Positions 45,673 through 54,600 of a stretch of 64,000 nucleotides of DNA are shown here, one piece after another (positions within the stretch are counted from its first letter, which is position 1; every line of letters starts with the position of its first letter). The notes under the pieces are model-generated. The model saw nothing but the letters and a program-made list of their open reading frames with translations, was not told the origin of the DNA and did no database searches. Origin of the DNA: an uncultured Bacteroidales bacterium (GTDB lineage: Bacteria; Bacteroidota; Bacteroidia; Bacteroidales; FEN-979); the NCBI GenBank assembly GCA_903926565.1, contig CAIYJU010000210.1:1-64000 (forward strand). Direction: 5' to 3'. The position numbers and the translations under genes are program-made.

Positions 45673-46522
45673 TTGGATTGGGTTTTACTCTCCGGAATTC
45701 GGCACAAATAATTGCGGTGGCGACAGAAGCGTTGAGTGACTCGGCTTTACCATTAACAGAAGAGCCAAATGATGGAATAAATATTTTATTTGTTATGAAT
45801 GGCGCCAATTCCGGTGAAATTCCGCGTGCTTCATTGCCAATCACGATCACACCCTGATTGGAGAGAGTTTGATCATAGAGAGAGTCACCTTCGAGGAATG
45901 TTCCATAGACGGGCACCTCATCCCTGCACCCTGACGGGGTGGGTGACCCTGACGGGGTGGGCGACCCTGACGGGGTGGGTGACCCTGACGGGGTCCCCCC
46001 AAGCACTTCAACGAGATTACAACTCAAAACCTTCACCCTGGCAATGGAGCCCATCGTAGCCTGAACCACCTTCGGATTGTAAACATCAACGCAATTTTGT
46101 GAACAGAGCACAGTTTCAATCCCAAACCAGTCGGCAATACGGATGATGGTTCCAAGGTTGCCGGGGTCTCGGATGTCGTCGAGCGCCAGTGAAAGGGAGT
46201 TTGAGAAATCGTGCATGCCTGAAACTGTATGATCAGGTACCGGTATATTGACCACAGCCATCACCTGGCTTGGGGTGGAGAGTGCAGATATCCTTTCCAT
46301 CTCACGGGCAGTTGTTTCAAAAACAGGTATTTTTTTCGCACTGACCATGGAATGGTTTTCAGCAATCCATTCTCCGGAAGCATAGATCCCCGTGATTAAA
46401 AATTCACTGCTCACCATATCCATAACCAGTTTATGCCCCTCTGCAATAAACTGGCCATGTTCCTCCCGGAACTTCTTTAATTTGAGGGCAGCGATGTGTT
46501 TAACCTGGCTTTGTGTCAACAT
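45665..46522 (-). CDS. TrmH/SpoU-family RNA 2'-O-methyltransferase with an inserted repeat
   Basis: 285 residues. SPOUT methyltransferase using S-adenosylmethionine, probably acting on rRNA ribose. N-terminal substrate-binding domain (about 1-95), then motif 1 ALDDIRDPGNLGTIIRIADWFG (about 110-131), motif 2 VIVIGNEARGIS (about 227-238) and motif 3 SSVNGKAESLNASVATAI (about 256-273) of the knot. Residues 177-199 are a TPSGSP tandem insertion encoded by the repeat at 45928-45994. It falls between a helix and a strand of the catalytic domain, a surface loop. The start codon directly follows a terminator T-run. It overlaps the plug-protein gene by eight bases. Confidence 0.88.
   Translation of the reverse strand: MLTQSQVKHIAALKLKKFREEHGQFIAEGHKLVMDMVSSEFLITGIYASGEWIAENHSMVSAKKIPVFETTAREMERISALSTPSQVMAVVNIPVPDHTVSGMHDFSNSLSLALDDIRDPGNLGTIIRIADWFGIETVLCSQNCVDVYNPKVVQATMGSIARVKVLSCNLVEVLGGTPSGSPTPSGSPTPSGSPTPSGCRDEVPVYGTFLEGDSLYDQTLSNQGVIVIGNEARGISPELAPFITNKIFIPSFGSSVNGKAESLNASVATAIICAEFRRVKPNPNA
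45928..45994 (+). repeat. 18-bp tandem repeat (13-bp core ACCCTGACGGGGT, 4 copies) inside the SpoU gene
   Basis: Exact cores at 45928-45940, 45946-45958, 45964-45976 and 45982-45994, with spacers GGGTG, GGCG and GGGTG-type sequence keeping the period at 18. Same core and period as the array at 26240-26288, but here the gene is on the opposite strand, so it is read as TPSGSP instead of TLTGSS. Confidence 0.95.
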
Positions 46523-46555
46523 AAAAAAAATCCCGAAACCTTTTGGATTCCGGGA
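46523..46555 (-). terminator. intrinsic terminator of rpsF-rpsR-rplI abutting the SpoU start codon
   Basis: On the minus strand TCCCGGAATCC / GGTTTCGGGA (46531-46555) makes an imperfect stem (five base pairs, then mismatch and further pairs), followed by eight T (46523-46530). The ATG of the SpoU gene begins at the next base, 46522. Confidence 0.6.
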
Positions 46556-46580
46556 TAAAATTACAAATTTTCAATAAGAA

Positions 46581-47030
46581 CTATTCAGCGAAGACCTCAA
46601 GGCTGATTTCAACCTGAACATCTTTGTGGAGATGGATTTTTGCTTTGTAGGAACCCAATTCCTTAATATGCTCATGATCAACATGAATTTTCTTGCGGTC
46701 AACATCGAAATCAAATTGTTCTTTCAATGCCTGGGCAACCTGGATTGCATTCACTGATCCGAAAATTTTACCGCTTTCTGCAGCTTTGGCGCCGATTTTT
46801 ACGGTCAGGTTTTTAAGGCTGTCTGACAAATCTTCTGCAGATTTCCTGATTTTAGCCTCTTTGTGTGCTTTTTGTTTCAGCGTTTCTGCCAGAATCTTTT
46901 TGTTGGATTCTGTGGCAAGAATTGCAATGCCCTGCGGAATAAGATAGTTCCTGGCATATCCGGGCTTAACATTTACCTTTTCGTTCGTATAGCCCAGGTT
47001 GAGGACGTCTTGTTTTAAAATTACTTCCAT
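46581..47030 (-). CDS. rplI: 50S ribosomal protein L9
   Basis: 149 residues, full length. L9 binds 23S rRNA near the L1 stalk and helps maintain reading frame. N-terminal MEVILKQDVLNLGYTNEKVNVKPGYARNYLIPQGIA is the signature domain, followed by a long helix (about 42-75) and a C-terminal domain. Third gene of rpsF-rpsR-rplI, 14 nt after rpsR. Followed by the terminator at 46523-46555. Confidence 0.97.
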   Translation of the reverse strand: MEVILKQDVLNLGYTNEKVNVKPGYARNYLIPQGIAILATESNKKILAETLKQKAHKEAKIRKSAEDLSDSLKNLTVKIGAKAAESGKIFGSVNAIQVAQALKEQFDFDVDRKKIHVDHEHIKELGSYKAKIHLHKDVQVEISLEVFAE

Positions 47031-47043
47031 GGTTCGTGCCTCC

Positions 47044-47316
47044 TTATTTTAATAAATCTCCTACGTAGGGCATGAGGGCGATGTGCCTTGCCCGTTTAAC
47101 TGCTTGTGCTACTTTGCGCTGATATTTGGTAGATGTACCGGTAATGCGGCGCGGAAGCAGCTTCCCCTGCTCATTTACAAATTTCAGGAGGAAGTCAGCG
47201 TCTTTGAAATCGATGTATTTGATGCCGCTTTTCTTAAAACGACAATATTTTTTTCTTTTGGTATCGACCGCTATCGGGGTCAGATACTTTATTTCACCTT
47301 GTTGTTGCGTTGCCAT
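47044..47316 (-). CDS. rpsR: 30S ribosomal protein S18
   Basis: 90 residues from the ATG at 47316 ([12 protein letters not shown]); an in-frame TTG two codons upstream is not needed. Basic protein binding 16S rRNA next to S6. Family segments [35 protein letters not shown] and [25 protein letters not shown] are all present. Cys in KKYCRF is the only one. Second gene of the operon, directly after rpsF. Confidence 0.97.
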   Translation of the reverse strand: MATQQQGEIKYLTPIAVDTKRKKYCRFKKSGIKYIDFKDADFLLKFVNEQGKLLPRRITGTSTKYQRKVAQAVKRARHIALMPYVGDLLK

Positions 47317-47340
47317 GATCAAAAAGTTTTTGGATGGTTA

Positions 47341-47694
47341 TTATTCTTTTACTTCCTTTGCGGCCTTGGACCGGGCACGTTTCTTCTCGCTGTAGGCGAG
47401 CATGTGCTTGTCAAAAACCACCGTTAAAAAGCGGAGAATCCGCTCATCACGTTTAAAGGTCACTTCCCACTCCTTGATCAGTGTAGGTTCAGCCTTGAAT
47501 TCGATCAGATGATAGAACCCTGTTGCCTTTTTCTGAATTGGATAGGCGAGCTTGCGCAGCCCCCAATGATCCTCGTGAACTATCTCAGCACCTTTGCTGA
47601 CGAGGAATTTCTGATACTTTTCTACCGTTTCCTTCATCTGTTCATCAGACAAAACGGGAGTCATAATGAAAACGGTTTCGTACTGTTTTAACAT
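47341..47694 (-). CDS. rpsF: 30S ribosomal protein S6
   Basis: 117 residues. S6 forms a heterodimer with S18 on the 30S platform. N-terminal LKQYETVFIMTPVLSDEQMKETVEKY and GLRKLAYPIQKKATGFYHLIEF are typical; the C-terminus is basic. The order rpsF-rpsR-rplI lacks ssb, usual for Bacteroidetes. A promoter with good -33 and -7 elements lies just upstream. Confidence 0.97.
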   Translation of the reverse strand: MLKQYETVFIMTPVLSDEQMKETVEKYQKFLVSKGAEIVHEDHWGLRKLAYPIQKKATGFYHLIEFKAEPTLIKEWEVTFKRDERILRFLTVVFDKHMLAYSEKKRARSKAAKEVKE

Positions 47695-47738
47695 TTCTCG
47701 TTGATTTTAATTAGTGTATAGATTTTTAAAAAGGACTG

Positions 47739-47770
47739 CAAAATTACGAAAATTATATTAATCTACCAAA
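47739..47770 (-). promoter_or_regulatory. promoter of rpsF-rpsR-rplI
   Basis: Read on the minus strand, TTTG (47770-47767) is followed after 20 bp by TAATTTTG (47746-47739), both matching the phylum consensus. The leader to the rpsF ATG is about 40 nt. Confidence 0.65.
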
Positions 47771-47783
47771 AGACAAACTTCTC

Positions 47784-47791
47784 TATATTTG
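47784..47791 (+). promoter_or_regulatory. -7 element of the 611-residue membrane protein gene
   Basis: TATATTTG matches TAnnTTTG, 16 bp before the ATG at 47808. The spacing implies a leader of only about 12 nt. Confidence 0.45.
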
Positions 47792-47807
47792 ACAATTAAA
47801 AAAATTC

Positions 47808-49643
47808 ATGGTTCACACAAAACCCATAAATATTGTTCTGTTCTGCATGATTGCCTTCATGCTGGCCTTCTTTCTGAGCATGCGGGTGTTCAACGACGGT
47901 GTTCCGGGGTGGAAAAGCATCATTACAAGCGACGGTCGCGGCTACTACGCCTATTTACCAGCGTTGATCATCGACCACGATGCCACATTTTCAAAGGTAG
48001 CGGAGCGGGAGGCAAAACTCCTTGGATACCGGCACTACAAGCCGGGATACCTTGTGAAATCCGGAAATCATTCCATGAACAAGTACTTTGCGGGTGAGGC
48101 ATTGCTTCTGCTGCCTTTCTTTTTAGCCGGGACCTTCTTTGCATGGATATCCGGGGGCGAGATCAATGGATTCTCCTTTTTCTTCCAGTTTTTCATAGGA
48201 CTTGGGACCCTCTTCTACCTGTTTGCAGGGTTGAATTTTCTAAAAAAGATCCTTGAGCACTTCCATATCAGACCTGGTGTGGTTACCCTGACGCTTATCT
48301 CAATCCTGTTTGGCACCAATTTGTTTTATTACAGTTTGTGGCAGCCAACCATGTCGCACGTTTTCTCATTTTTCGCCATCAACGGATTCCTTTGGTTCAC
48401 CGTCATTGCAATTCAGAACCGGAAGGTTAAATCTGCCTTATGGATGGGGCTGTTCCTCGGCCTGGCTGGCCTGATACGTCCGACAAACCTGGCCGTTATC
48501 CTGTTGGTCCCCTTTATGTTTGAAAACAGGTTAATGTTGAGACAGTTTTTACATAAAGCCCGGTCCGAAAAGCTCCCCATTCTGATATTCACACTCTCCT
48601 TCCTGGCGATTCTCTCCAGCCAGGTAATGCTTTGGTACATGCAAACAGGTCATTTTGCCGTTTGGTCCTATCAGAACGAGGGGTTTAATTTCAGCAGGCC
48701 CGAGATCATTAATGTATTGTTCAGTTGGAAGAAAGGACTTTTCATTTACACTCCACTGATCCTGGTCGCATTATTTGGCCTTATTCCATTGGTAATCAGG
48801 AGCAGAATGCGATTTATCAGCATGGCAGGATTCCTGATGCTGAGTACATACGTTATTGCCAGCTGGTGGAACTGGTACTATGGCGATGGGTTCGGATTAC
48901 GGCCCTTTATCGATTACTATGGAATTTACGCCATCCTGCTCGCCCTGCTCATGAATGCCGGACGTTTCAGGGCCAATGTCTACGTATATATCGTCATCCT
49001 CTCCCCTTTCATCCTGCTGAACCTGGTGCAAACATGGCAGTATACCCACCAGGTGATCCAGCCCAACAGCATGAATAAAGCTAAATTCCGTCAAGTATTT
49101 ATGCGTACTGATTCAGCGGTGATAAATTGCCTGGGAGGCAATGAAGAGATTGCCAGCTTCAATATAAACCTGCATCAGCCTGCCGGCGTATTTCCTAATG
49201 GTTTTGAGAAACCGGCTGAAGGCTGGAATACCAATTCGATTGTTGAAACACGACGGGCATACTCCGGCAACCATGCCGGTTACCTTGATTCGTTGCATCA
49301 ATTCAGTCCCGGCATTGCAATCAGGGTGGGGCAGCTGTCAAAATTGCCGGCGGCTTGCTATGTTACCGGTGAGCTAATGGTTTGGGACAGTACCAGGGGA
49401 GCCAGTAACGGAGCACTCGTTGTGCTGAGTTCAGACTCCATTCACCCCGGGGAAAACTGGTGGCAGGGATTTAAATTGAATGATGTGCCGCAGGAAAGTT
49501 TAAAGACCTGGAGAAAATGCACCTTCTCATTGATGCTGCCGGAGTTTTCGAACCCGGATGGCATCCTTAAGGTTTACATCTGGAATACCGGGAAGAAGCC
49601 GATGCTGGTGGATGATTTTGTGGTGAGGTTTTATGGGAAGTGA
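47808..49643 (+). CDS. polytopic membrane protein, GT-C glycosyltransferase-like
   Basis: 611 residues with about 11 membrane segments in the first 430 residues. The N-terminus has one helix then a loop with SDGRGYYAYLP (about 41-51), the kind of acidic loop seen in GT-C glycosyltransferases, and further segments such as WQPTMSHVFSFFAINGFLWF and GLAGLIRPTNLAVILLVPF, a lipid-linked-sugar enzyme-like pattern. The last 180 residues are a soluble domain (strands VGQLSKLPAACYVTGELMVWD, WRKCTFSLMLPEF), probably periplasmic and carbohydrate-binding-like. A role in protein or glycan glycosylation is an inference. No partner genes nearby. Confidence 0.65.
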   Translation: MVHTKPINIVLFCMIAFMLAFFLSMRVFNDGVPGWKSIITSDGRGYYAYLPALIIDHDATFSKVAEREAKLLGYRHYKPGYLVKSGNHSMNKYFAGEALLLLPFFLAGTFFAWISGGEINGFSFFFQFFIGLGTLFYLFAGLNFLKKILEHFHIRPGVVTLTLISILFGTNLFYYSLWQPTMSHVFSFFAINGFLWFTVIAIQNRKVKSALWMGLFLGLAGLIRPTNLAVILLVPFMFENRLMLRQFLHKARSEKLPILIFTLSFLAILSSQVMLWYMQTGHFAVWSYQNEGFNFSRPEIINVLFSWKKGLFIYTPLILVALFGLIPLVIRSRMRFISMAGFLMLSTYVIASWWNWYYGDGFGLRPFIDYYGIYAILLALLMNAGRFRANVYVYIVILSPFILLNLVQTWQYTHQVIQPNSMNKAKFRQVFMRTDSAVINCLGGNEEIASFNINLHQPAGVFPNGFEKPAEGWNTNSIVETRRAYSGNHAGYLDSLHQFSPGIAIRVGQLSKLPAACYVTGELMVWDSTRGASNGALVVLSSDSIHPGENWWQGFKLNDVPQESLKTWRKCTFSLMLPEFSNPDGILKVYIWNTGKKPMLVDDFVVRFYGK

Positions 49644-49695
49644 ACGGGTGAGCGGGTGAGCAGGTTAACGGGTGAGCAGGTTAGCGGGTGAACGG
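49640..49695 (+). repeat. octanucleotide tandem repeat between convergent genes
   Basis: Seven contiguous 8-bp units of consensus GTGAGCGG (variants GTGAACGG, GTGAGCAG, GTTAACGG, GTTAGCGG). The stop codon TGA of the preceding gene (49641-49643) is part of the first unit, and the array ends 14 bp from the ispF stop codon. Confidence 0.9.
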
Positions 49696-49709
49696 GAAAA
49701 GTGTTTATG

Positions 49710-50192
49710 CTAGTTTTCACCTTTGAATAAGAGAACCACTGCATAAGCTGAGATACCCTCCTCGCGGCCGATGAAGCCGAGGTTCTCACTGGTTTTTGCT
49801 TTGATGGAGAGTTGCCCCGGGTCTGTTTTCATCAGTTCCGACAGCGTGTCGGTCATTGCCGGAATGCGGGCGCTGATCTTCGGGTTCTGCAGAACAATGG
49901 TGCAATCAATATTGCCAATGACAAATCCTTTGTCTCCAATCATTTCCATGGTACGGGCAAGAAGCAGTTTACTGTCTATATCCTTATAAACAGGAGAAGT
50001 GTCAGGGAACTGGCTTCCGATGTCACGCAGTCCTGCCGCGCCCAATAAGGCATCAATGATGGCATGGATCAATACATCGGCATCGGAATGGCCTGTTGCA
50101 CCTTTTTCATGAGGAATCAACACCCCGCCCAGCCAGAATTTGCGGTCGAATTCAAGTTTGTGTGTGTCAAAACCAAAACCGATCCGGAACAT
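49710..50192 (-). CDS. ispF: 2-C-methyl-D-erythritol 2,4-cyclodiphosphate synthase
   Basis: 160 residues from the ATG at 50192; an upstream ATG at 50219 would add an unusual leader (PQFTTLPP). Non-mevalonate isoprenoid pathway, zinc-dependent cyclisation. Family N-terminus RIGFGFDTHKLE with the metal Asp8 and His10, then the zinc His in HSDADVLIHAIIDALLGAAGLRDIGSQFPDT, and the C-terminal IKAKTSENLGFIGREEGI. Full length. Stops two bases after the porV stop region; the genes are on the same strand. Confidence 0.96.
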   Translation of the reverse strand: MFRIGFGFDTHKLEFDRKFWLGGVLIPHEKGATGHSDADVLIHAIIDALLGAAGLRDIGSQFPDTSPVYKDIDSKLLLARTMEMIGDKGFVIGNIDCTIVLQNPKISARIPAMTDTLSELMKTDPGQLSIKAKTSENLGFIGREEGISAYAVVLLFKGEN

Positions 50193-50220
50193 AGGGGGTA
50201 AAGTGGTAAACTGGGGCAAA

Positions 50221-51426
50221 TTAGTTTGTAGCTGATTTTGCCGGGGCTTTGGCGTTGTCGAAATTAAACAACAGTGTAAATTGCAATGTATGCTGCAACG
50301 GGTTGTTGGTTTTGACCGGGATCAGGTAGGAAAAATCGAGGCCAAAAACATTGTACCGCAATCCGCCGCCGACGGTAAAAAACTGCCGGTCACCTTTGTA
50401 AACTGATTCATAAAAATAGCCGGCACGGATTGAAAACAATTTATTGTACCAGTACTCAGCCGCAACTGCAATGTTGATTTCCTGCATCTCTTCGGTAAAA
50501 CCGTAAGGTGCATCATAAAACGACTGTATCATTCCTTTCACAGGTGAAACATCCGGATCCATCCCTTTTACAATGACCCGTTTTTTCTGCACGCTGTCAT
50601 ATTCATAAACAGGAGGTGTGGGCACCAGCAGCTTGATCAGATCCAGGGAAATCGCAATCCGGTTGTAATCATCGATATCCATGGTAAATGAAGGACCAAG
50701 ACGTAAAGTTGTCGGGATAAAATCCCTTACAATGGACGAACTGCTGTACGACATTTTCGACCCGATATTGGAAATATTGAGACCAAAGTCGATGAATGCC
50801 TTTGACAATCCTTTGATCTCCATTTCATGATGATAGTAGAGGGCTACATCGGCGGCCACTGAAGTACCTGGCTGCACATTCATATTGTTGACATCAACCG
50901 GAACGAGGTTAGAATAGACAAACCGGCCGGCGATTGCACCTGAAAACTCCCTTGAAAACTTTCGTGCATAAGTCGCATCGATCGCCCATTCATTGGGTTT
51001 AACCAAAACTGTGTTGGTTCCGTAATCATCTGTAAACTGAACAGAACCCATGGAGAAAAAGCGCAAAGACCCGGCAATTGCCTGTTTATCACCAAGTTTA
51101 CCATAACCAACTACAGAGTAAAGTCCAATATCATTGACCAACTGGCGTAACCAGGGCACGTACCCGATGCCAAATCCAAAAGTTTTATCAATAAATGCAT
51201 ATTTGGCAGGATTCCAGAACATGGAATAGGCATCCGGCATGGTTGACACGCCAACATTGCCCATACCCCCCGCACGGGCATCAGGAGAGATCGTTAAAAA
51301 CGGGACGGCTGTAGAGATAACCCTGCTTCCGTCTTTTTGTTCCGTATAAGTGGTACCGCCACCCTGCCCAAAAGTAAAAGACACGATAAATACGCTCAAT
51401 AAGAAAATAGAAAATCTGATCTTCAT
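50221..51426 (-). CDS. porV: type IX secretion outer-membrane shuttle PorV (LptO)
   Basis: 401 residues. FadL-like barrel that carries cargo proteins from the SprA translocon to the PorU sortase. Signal peptide MKIRFSIFLLSVFIVSFTFG, then the family opening VPFLTISPDARAGGMGNVGVSTMPDAYSMFWNPAKYAF (about 42-79). A barrel with strands such as SIRAGYFYESVYKGDRQFFTVGGGLRYNVFGLDFSYLIPV and the terminal HTLQFTLLFNF follows. Full length. It lies downstream of the two porU genes on the same strand, after a hairpin cluster, and has its own promoter element, then ispF. Confidence 0.93.
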   Translation of the reverse strand: MKIRFSIFLLSVFIVSFTFGQGGGTTYTEQKDGSRVISTAVPFLTISPDARAGGMGNVGVSTMPDAYSMFWNPAKYAFIDKTFGFGIGYVPWLRQLVNDIGLYSVVGYGKLGDKQAIAGSLRFFSMGSVQFTDDYGTNTVLVKPNEWAIDATYARKFSREFSGAIAGRFVYSNLVPVDVNNMNVQPGTSVAADVALYYHHEMEIKGLSKAFIDFGLNISNIGSKMSYSSSSIVRDFIPTTLRLGPSFTMDIDDYNRIAISLDLIKLLVPTPPVYEYDSVQKKRVIVKGMDPDVSPVKGMIQSFYDAPYGFTEEMQEINIAVAAEYWYNKLFSIRAGYFYESVYKGDRQFFTVGGGLRYNVFGLDFSYLIPVKTNNPLQHTLQFTLLFNFDNAKAPAKSATN

Positions 51427-51470
51427 CTGTTAAATTCTAAATAAATAATAATTTGATGACAAAAAGGTTG

Positions 51471-51478
51471 CAAAATTA
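51471..51478 (-). promoter_or_regulatory. -7 element of porV
   Basis: TAATTTTG on the minus strand matches TAnnTTTG, 44 bp before the porV ATG, and lies on the porV side of the hairpin cluster. porV can thus be transcribed independently of porU. Confidence 0.45.
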
Positions 51479-51571
51479 ACGTTTTTAGTTTTGAGATATT
51501 GCTTTACATATAAATTAGTTCATAATCAAATCCTGACCCCACACTAAATCCATCTTTACCCCACCCTATAT

Positions 51572-51624
51572 CCCTCCCCAAAAAGGGAGGGACTTACTCC
51601 CCCTTCCCTTCTTGGGGAAGGGGG
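51572..51624. repeat. G/C-rich double hairpin between porU2 and porV
   Basis: CCCTCCC (51572-51578) pairs with GGGAGGG (51585-51591). CCCCCTTCCC (51599-51608) pairs with GGGAAGGGGG (51615-51624), a perfect 10-bp stem with a five- to six-base loop. Further G-runs follow to 51638. Such hairpin clusters occur as dispersed repeats in Bacteroidetes intergenic DNA; here they could end porU transcription or stabilise 3' ends. Confidence 0.7.
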
Positions 51625-51642
51625 CTGGGGGGAAGGGGTAAT

Positions 51643-54600
51643 TTATCTCACAATCATAAGTTTCTGAGCCGTTACTGAAGTAGCCCCGTTCGCGGCTGTA
51701 AATAAAACTTTATACGGATAGAGCCCATTGCTGAGTTTTTTCCCGTTCGAATCCGTGCCATCCCATGATATCATTTCTGCAGCGGATGCCATGAAATTCG
51801 GGGAGCCTTGTTCCAGTTTCGCAACCATGATTCCTTTCAGATTATAGATTTGTATCTGAACACTCAAAGCGCCTCCGTCAAACGGTTGGGGCTCATAGAT
51901 GAAATTGGTATGATCCACCAACGGGTTAGGTGCATTCCTGACATTTTTCACCATCAGCGTTGAATTACCAGGAACAACAAAAGTGATCACCTTCACCGAT
52001 GAGTTATCAAACATATCCCAGGCTTTCAGACTCAATGTATGGGTGCCGGGTGCAAGGCCGTCAAGCGGATAAGCGACTGTTCCCCTCGTAAACGAATTGA
52101 ACTCAGCCAGATAATAATCATTCAACACCATTGCGCTGGAACGGTCGTTATCCAGAACAGCTTCAATTTCATGACCAATACCAAGTCCCAGGCTGTTTAT
52201 TCCATTGGTATCATAGAGATCAACCAGCAATATGGCTGCATTCCCGGTTTCGCCACCACTGACAAAAGACCTGTCATCCAGGTAAAGGGCAATATCGGGC
52301 CCGGGGTTTACTGCACTGATGGATTCATCCCTGCCTCCGATAACTACAAGATCAGAATATCCTGAGGCTTCATCCTGATCATTCCAGGCAAAGTAACTCA
52401 GTTTCCCTTTTCCAAACTGAAGTGCGATATTTCTCGGAACCACAAATGAATATTGAAACTCTCCTGACTCAACGGGGACATCTCCTTTAAACAGCAAACT
52501 GTTTTGCACCGCAAACTGGGCGGGATATGATTCATTGTTTTCAGGCCGGTTCCCGAGGGTTGTATTCGTAACCGGTTTGTCATACACTTTGCAGTTCACC
52601 GTTCCGGTAAATGATGTCACCTTTTGCCCGCCTCCGTCTTCAACCCTGCCCTTCACGGTAACAGTTGACATTCCTTTGAGGGTATCATAAGAATAGAGGG
52701 GTTTCCCGTTAACCTCAGTTGTTTTTACATTATAACCGGAGAAGGCGATGCTTTGAGCGGGGTCTCCCAGTAAAACAAAATTGCGAAGCTGGGCATTGTT
52801 GCTGATATCATTCTTTGACAGCCGGATCAAATCCCCCATCCTGAGATATTGGCCATCTGTTCCCTTGTCCATCAGATGATAAAAGAAACTCGTGTTAAGC
52901 TGGATGTTATTTCCAGCGAAAGAGAGCCTGGTTGTTGAGTAAAGTCCGATGGCTCCGCCGTTCGGGTGAAGGATCAGCATCTCTCCTGCAGTATATCTTT
53001 CGGGATTGTCAAACCTGCTGAATTCACAGGTTGCCGTAACAAACACGGGGAGCCTGTCTTTATTCTTCCAGGCAAGGATGTCGGTTGTGGTCAGCACCTG
53101 TTCAAAGCTCCAGCCGGTCTCACCGCCGTGTCCCGTATAGTTTACAATCAGTGAGCCTTTGTTCACTGCATCGTTCAGCGCCCGGTTGGCTTCCGGGAAG
53201 CGCTCTCCACCCGGAATTTTAACCAGCTGATACGCATCAAGATAAATTTTATTCACGTTGAACAACGGATACTTCTGCTTTACAAGTGCACACAACTCTT
53301 CAGCCTGCTGAAAATGAAGGTTCTGGTTCTCATCATCTGCCACGAACGTCAGGATATTCCGCCAGTCAGATTTCACCGGAAAGCCAGTGGATGAATACCT
53401 GATAATTTTATCTACCATGGTCTGAGCCTCTTCAATGGTCGAAACCGGCAGCCTGCCGATGCCTATGTCAATCGAACCATTGGCTTCCTGGCCCGCATTG
53501 TCGGCCATGATGCCGAAATAGTCGTCGGTCACATAGGTTTTGGTTGAATTAAGGGATTCAAAAGACTGGAATGTCGGAACGAGGTTATTATTCCCGGGAA
53601 TGCGGTTTTTGGGATCATAAGAACCATCACCGAAAAGGAGCAGGTACTTTGGGCGGGATTCTCCGGTTCCCCGGTCATACAGCATTTTAACAAAATCGCG
53701 GATGGCTGTTGGATCGCCCTGGCCGCAGGCAAATTCATTAAAAACCTGTGTCGTCGTTACAACCCTGTATGACAGTCCGTTGTGTTCCTGATGAAATTGC
53801 CCCAGCTGCACTGCCTGATTAAGAAACAAGGGGTTTGTCACAATGATGACGGTTGCAGGCTGCAAGGCATGAAGATTCTGGTTCGTGACCCGTCCGGCAT
53901 AGCGGATGGGGTAAAAAACCGAACCATCAAAGGCAATGAATTCTCGCAGGCTGTCGGTGGCACGGCTGAACTTTAACACTCCATTCGCCAGGGTCGTCAC
54001 AATGGAGAATGTAGAAGCGGGATTTGACACATCCCATACGTTGATCGAAGAGCCGGCATTTTTCATAGAGAATTCGGTAATTTTACCAGGCCCGACGACC
54101 GTAACATCTCTGAAAATCATCTGGGAATCAGTCCAAACCAGATTTCGTCTGCCAATGACTTCGATGTAATTGAGCCATCCCTTTGAATTGGAGGTGGGCA
54201 TGTTGTATGAGAGCGTGATTGTTTGATCCGGTGTAGGATCGGCAATTGTTGTGATTTTGGCTTTATGCAATCCGGCCAGCGTATATTCCTTGGGGTTCGT
54301 AGAATCGATTTTAAGCGAGTCAATTGTTAAACCCGACTGCGACAAGTAGTAATAACTGGGAACCGGCGCATTTGCGGCAACACTCCACCTGATTTTTACC
54401 GGAGCCAGGGAGTCGATATTCGGAAAATTGAATGGAAATGTCCGCTGACTTTGAACGTTATCAAAGACTTCGCCATACCACTCCCTTCCGGATCTGATCA
54501 GGTTCTGACTATCAAGTTCGTGTAATAAAAAATCGTCGAAAACTGAAGAGTAGCTGTTTGGCAGATCAGGCATGACAGGCAACGGCTGAATTCGTTTGCC

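Noticed and set aside
45799-46059. Plus-strand frame with TLTG repeats antisense to the SpoU gene
   Set aside because: Exists only because the 18-bp repeat is open in every frame; the SpoU gene has full motifs on the other strand.
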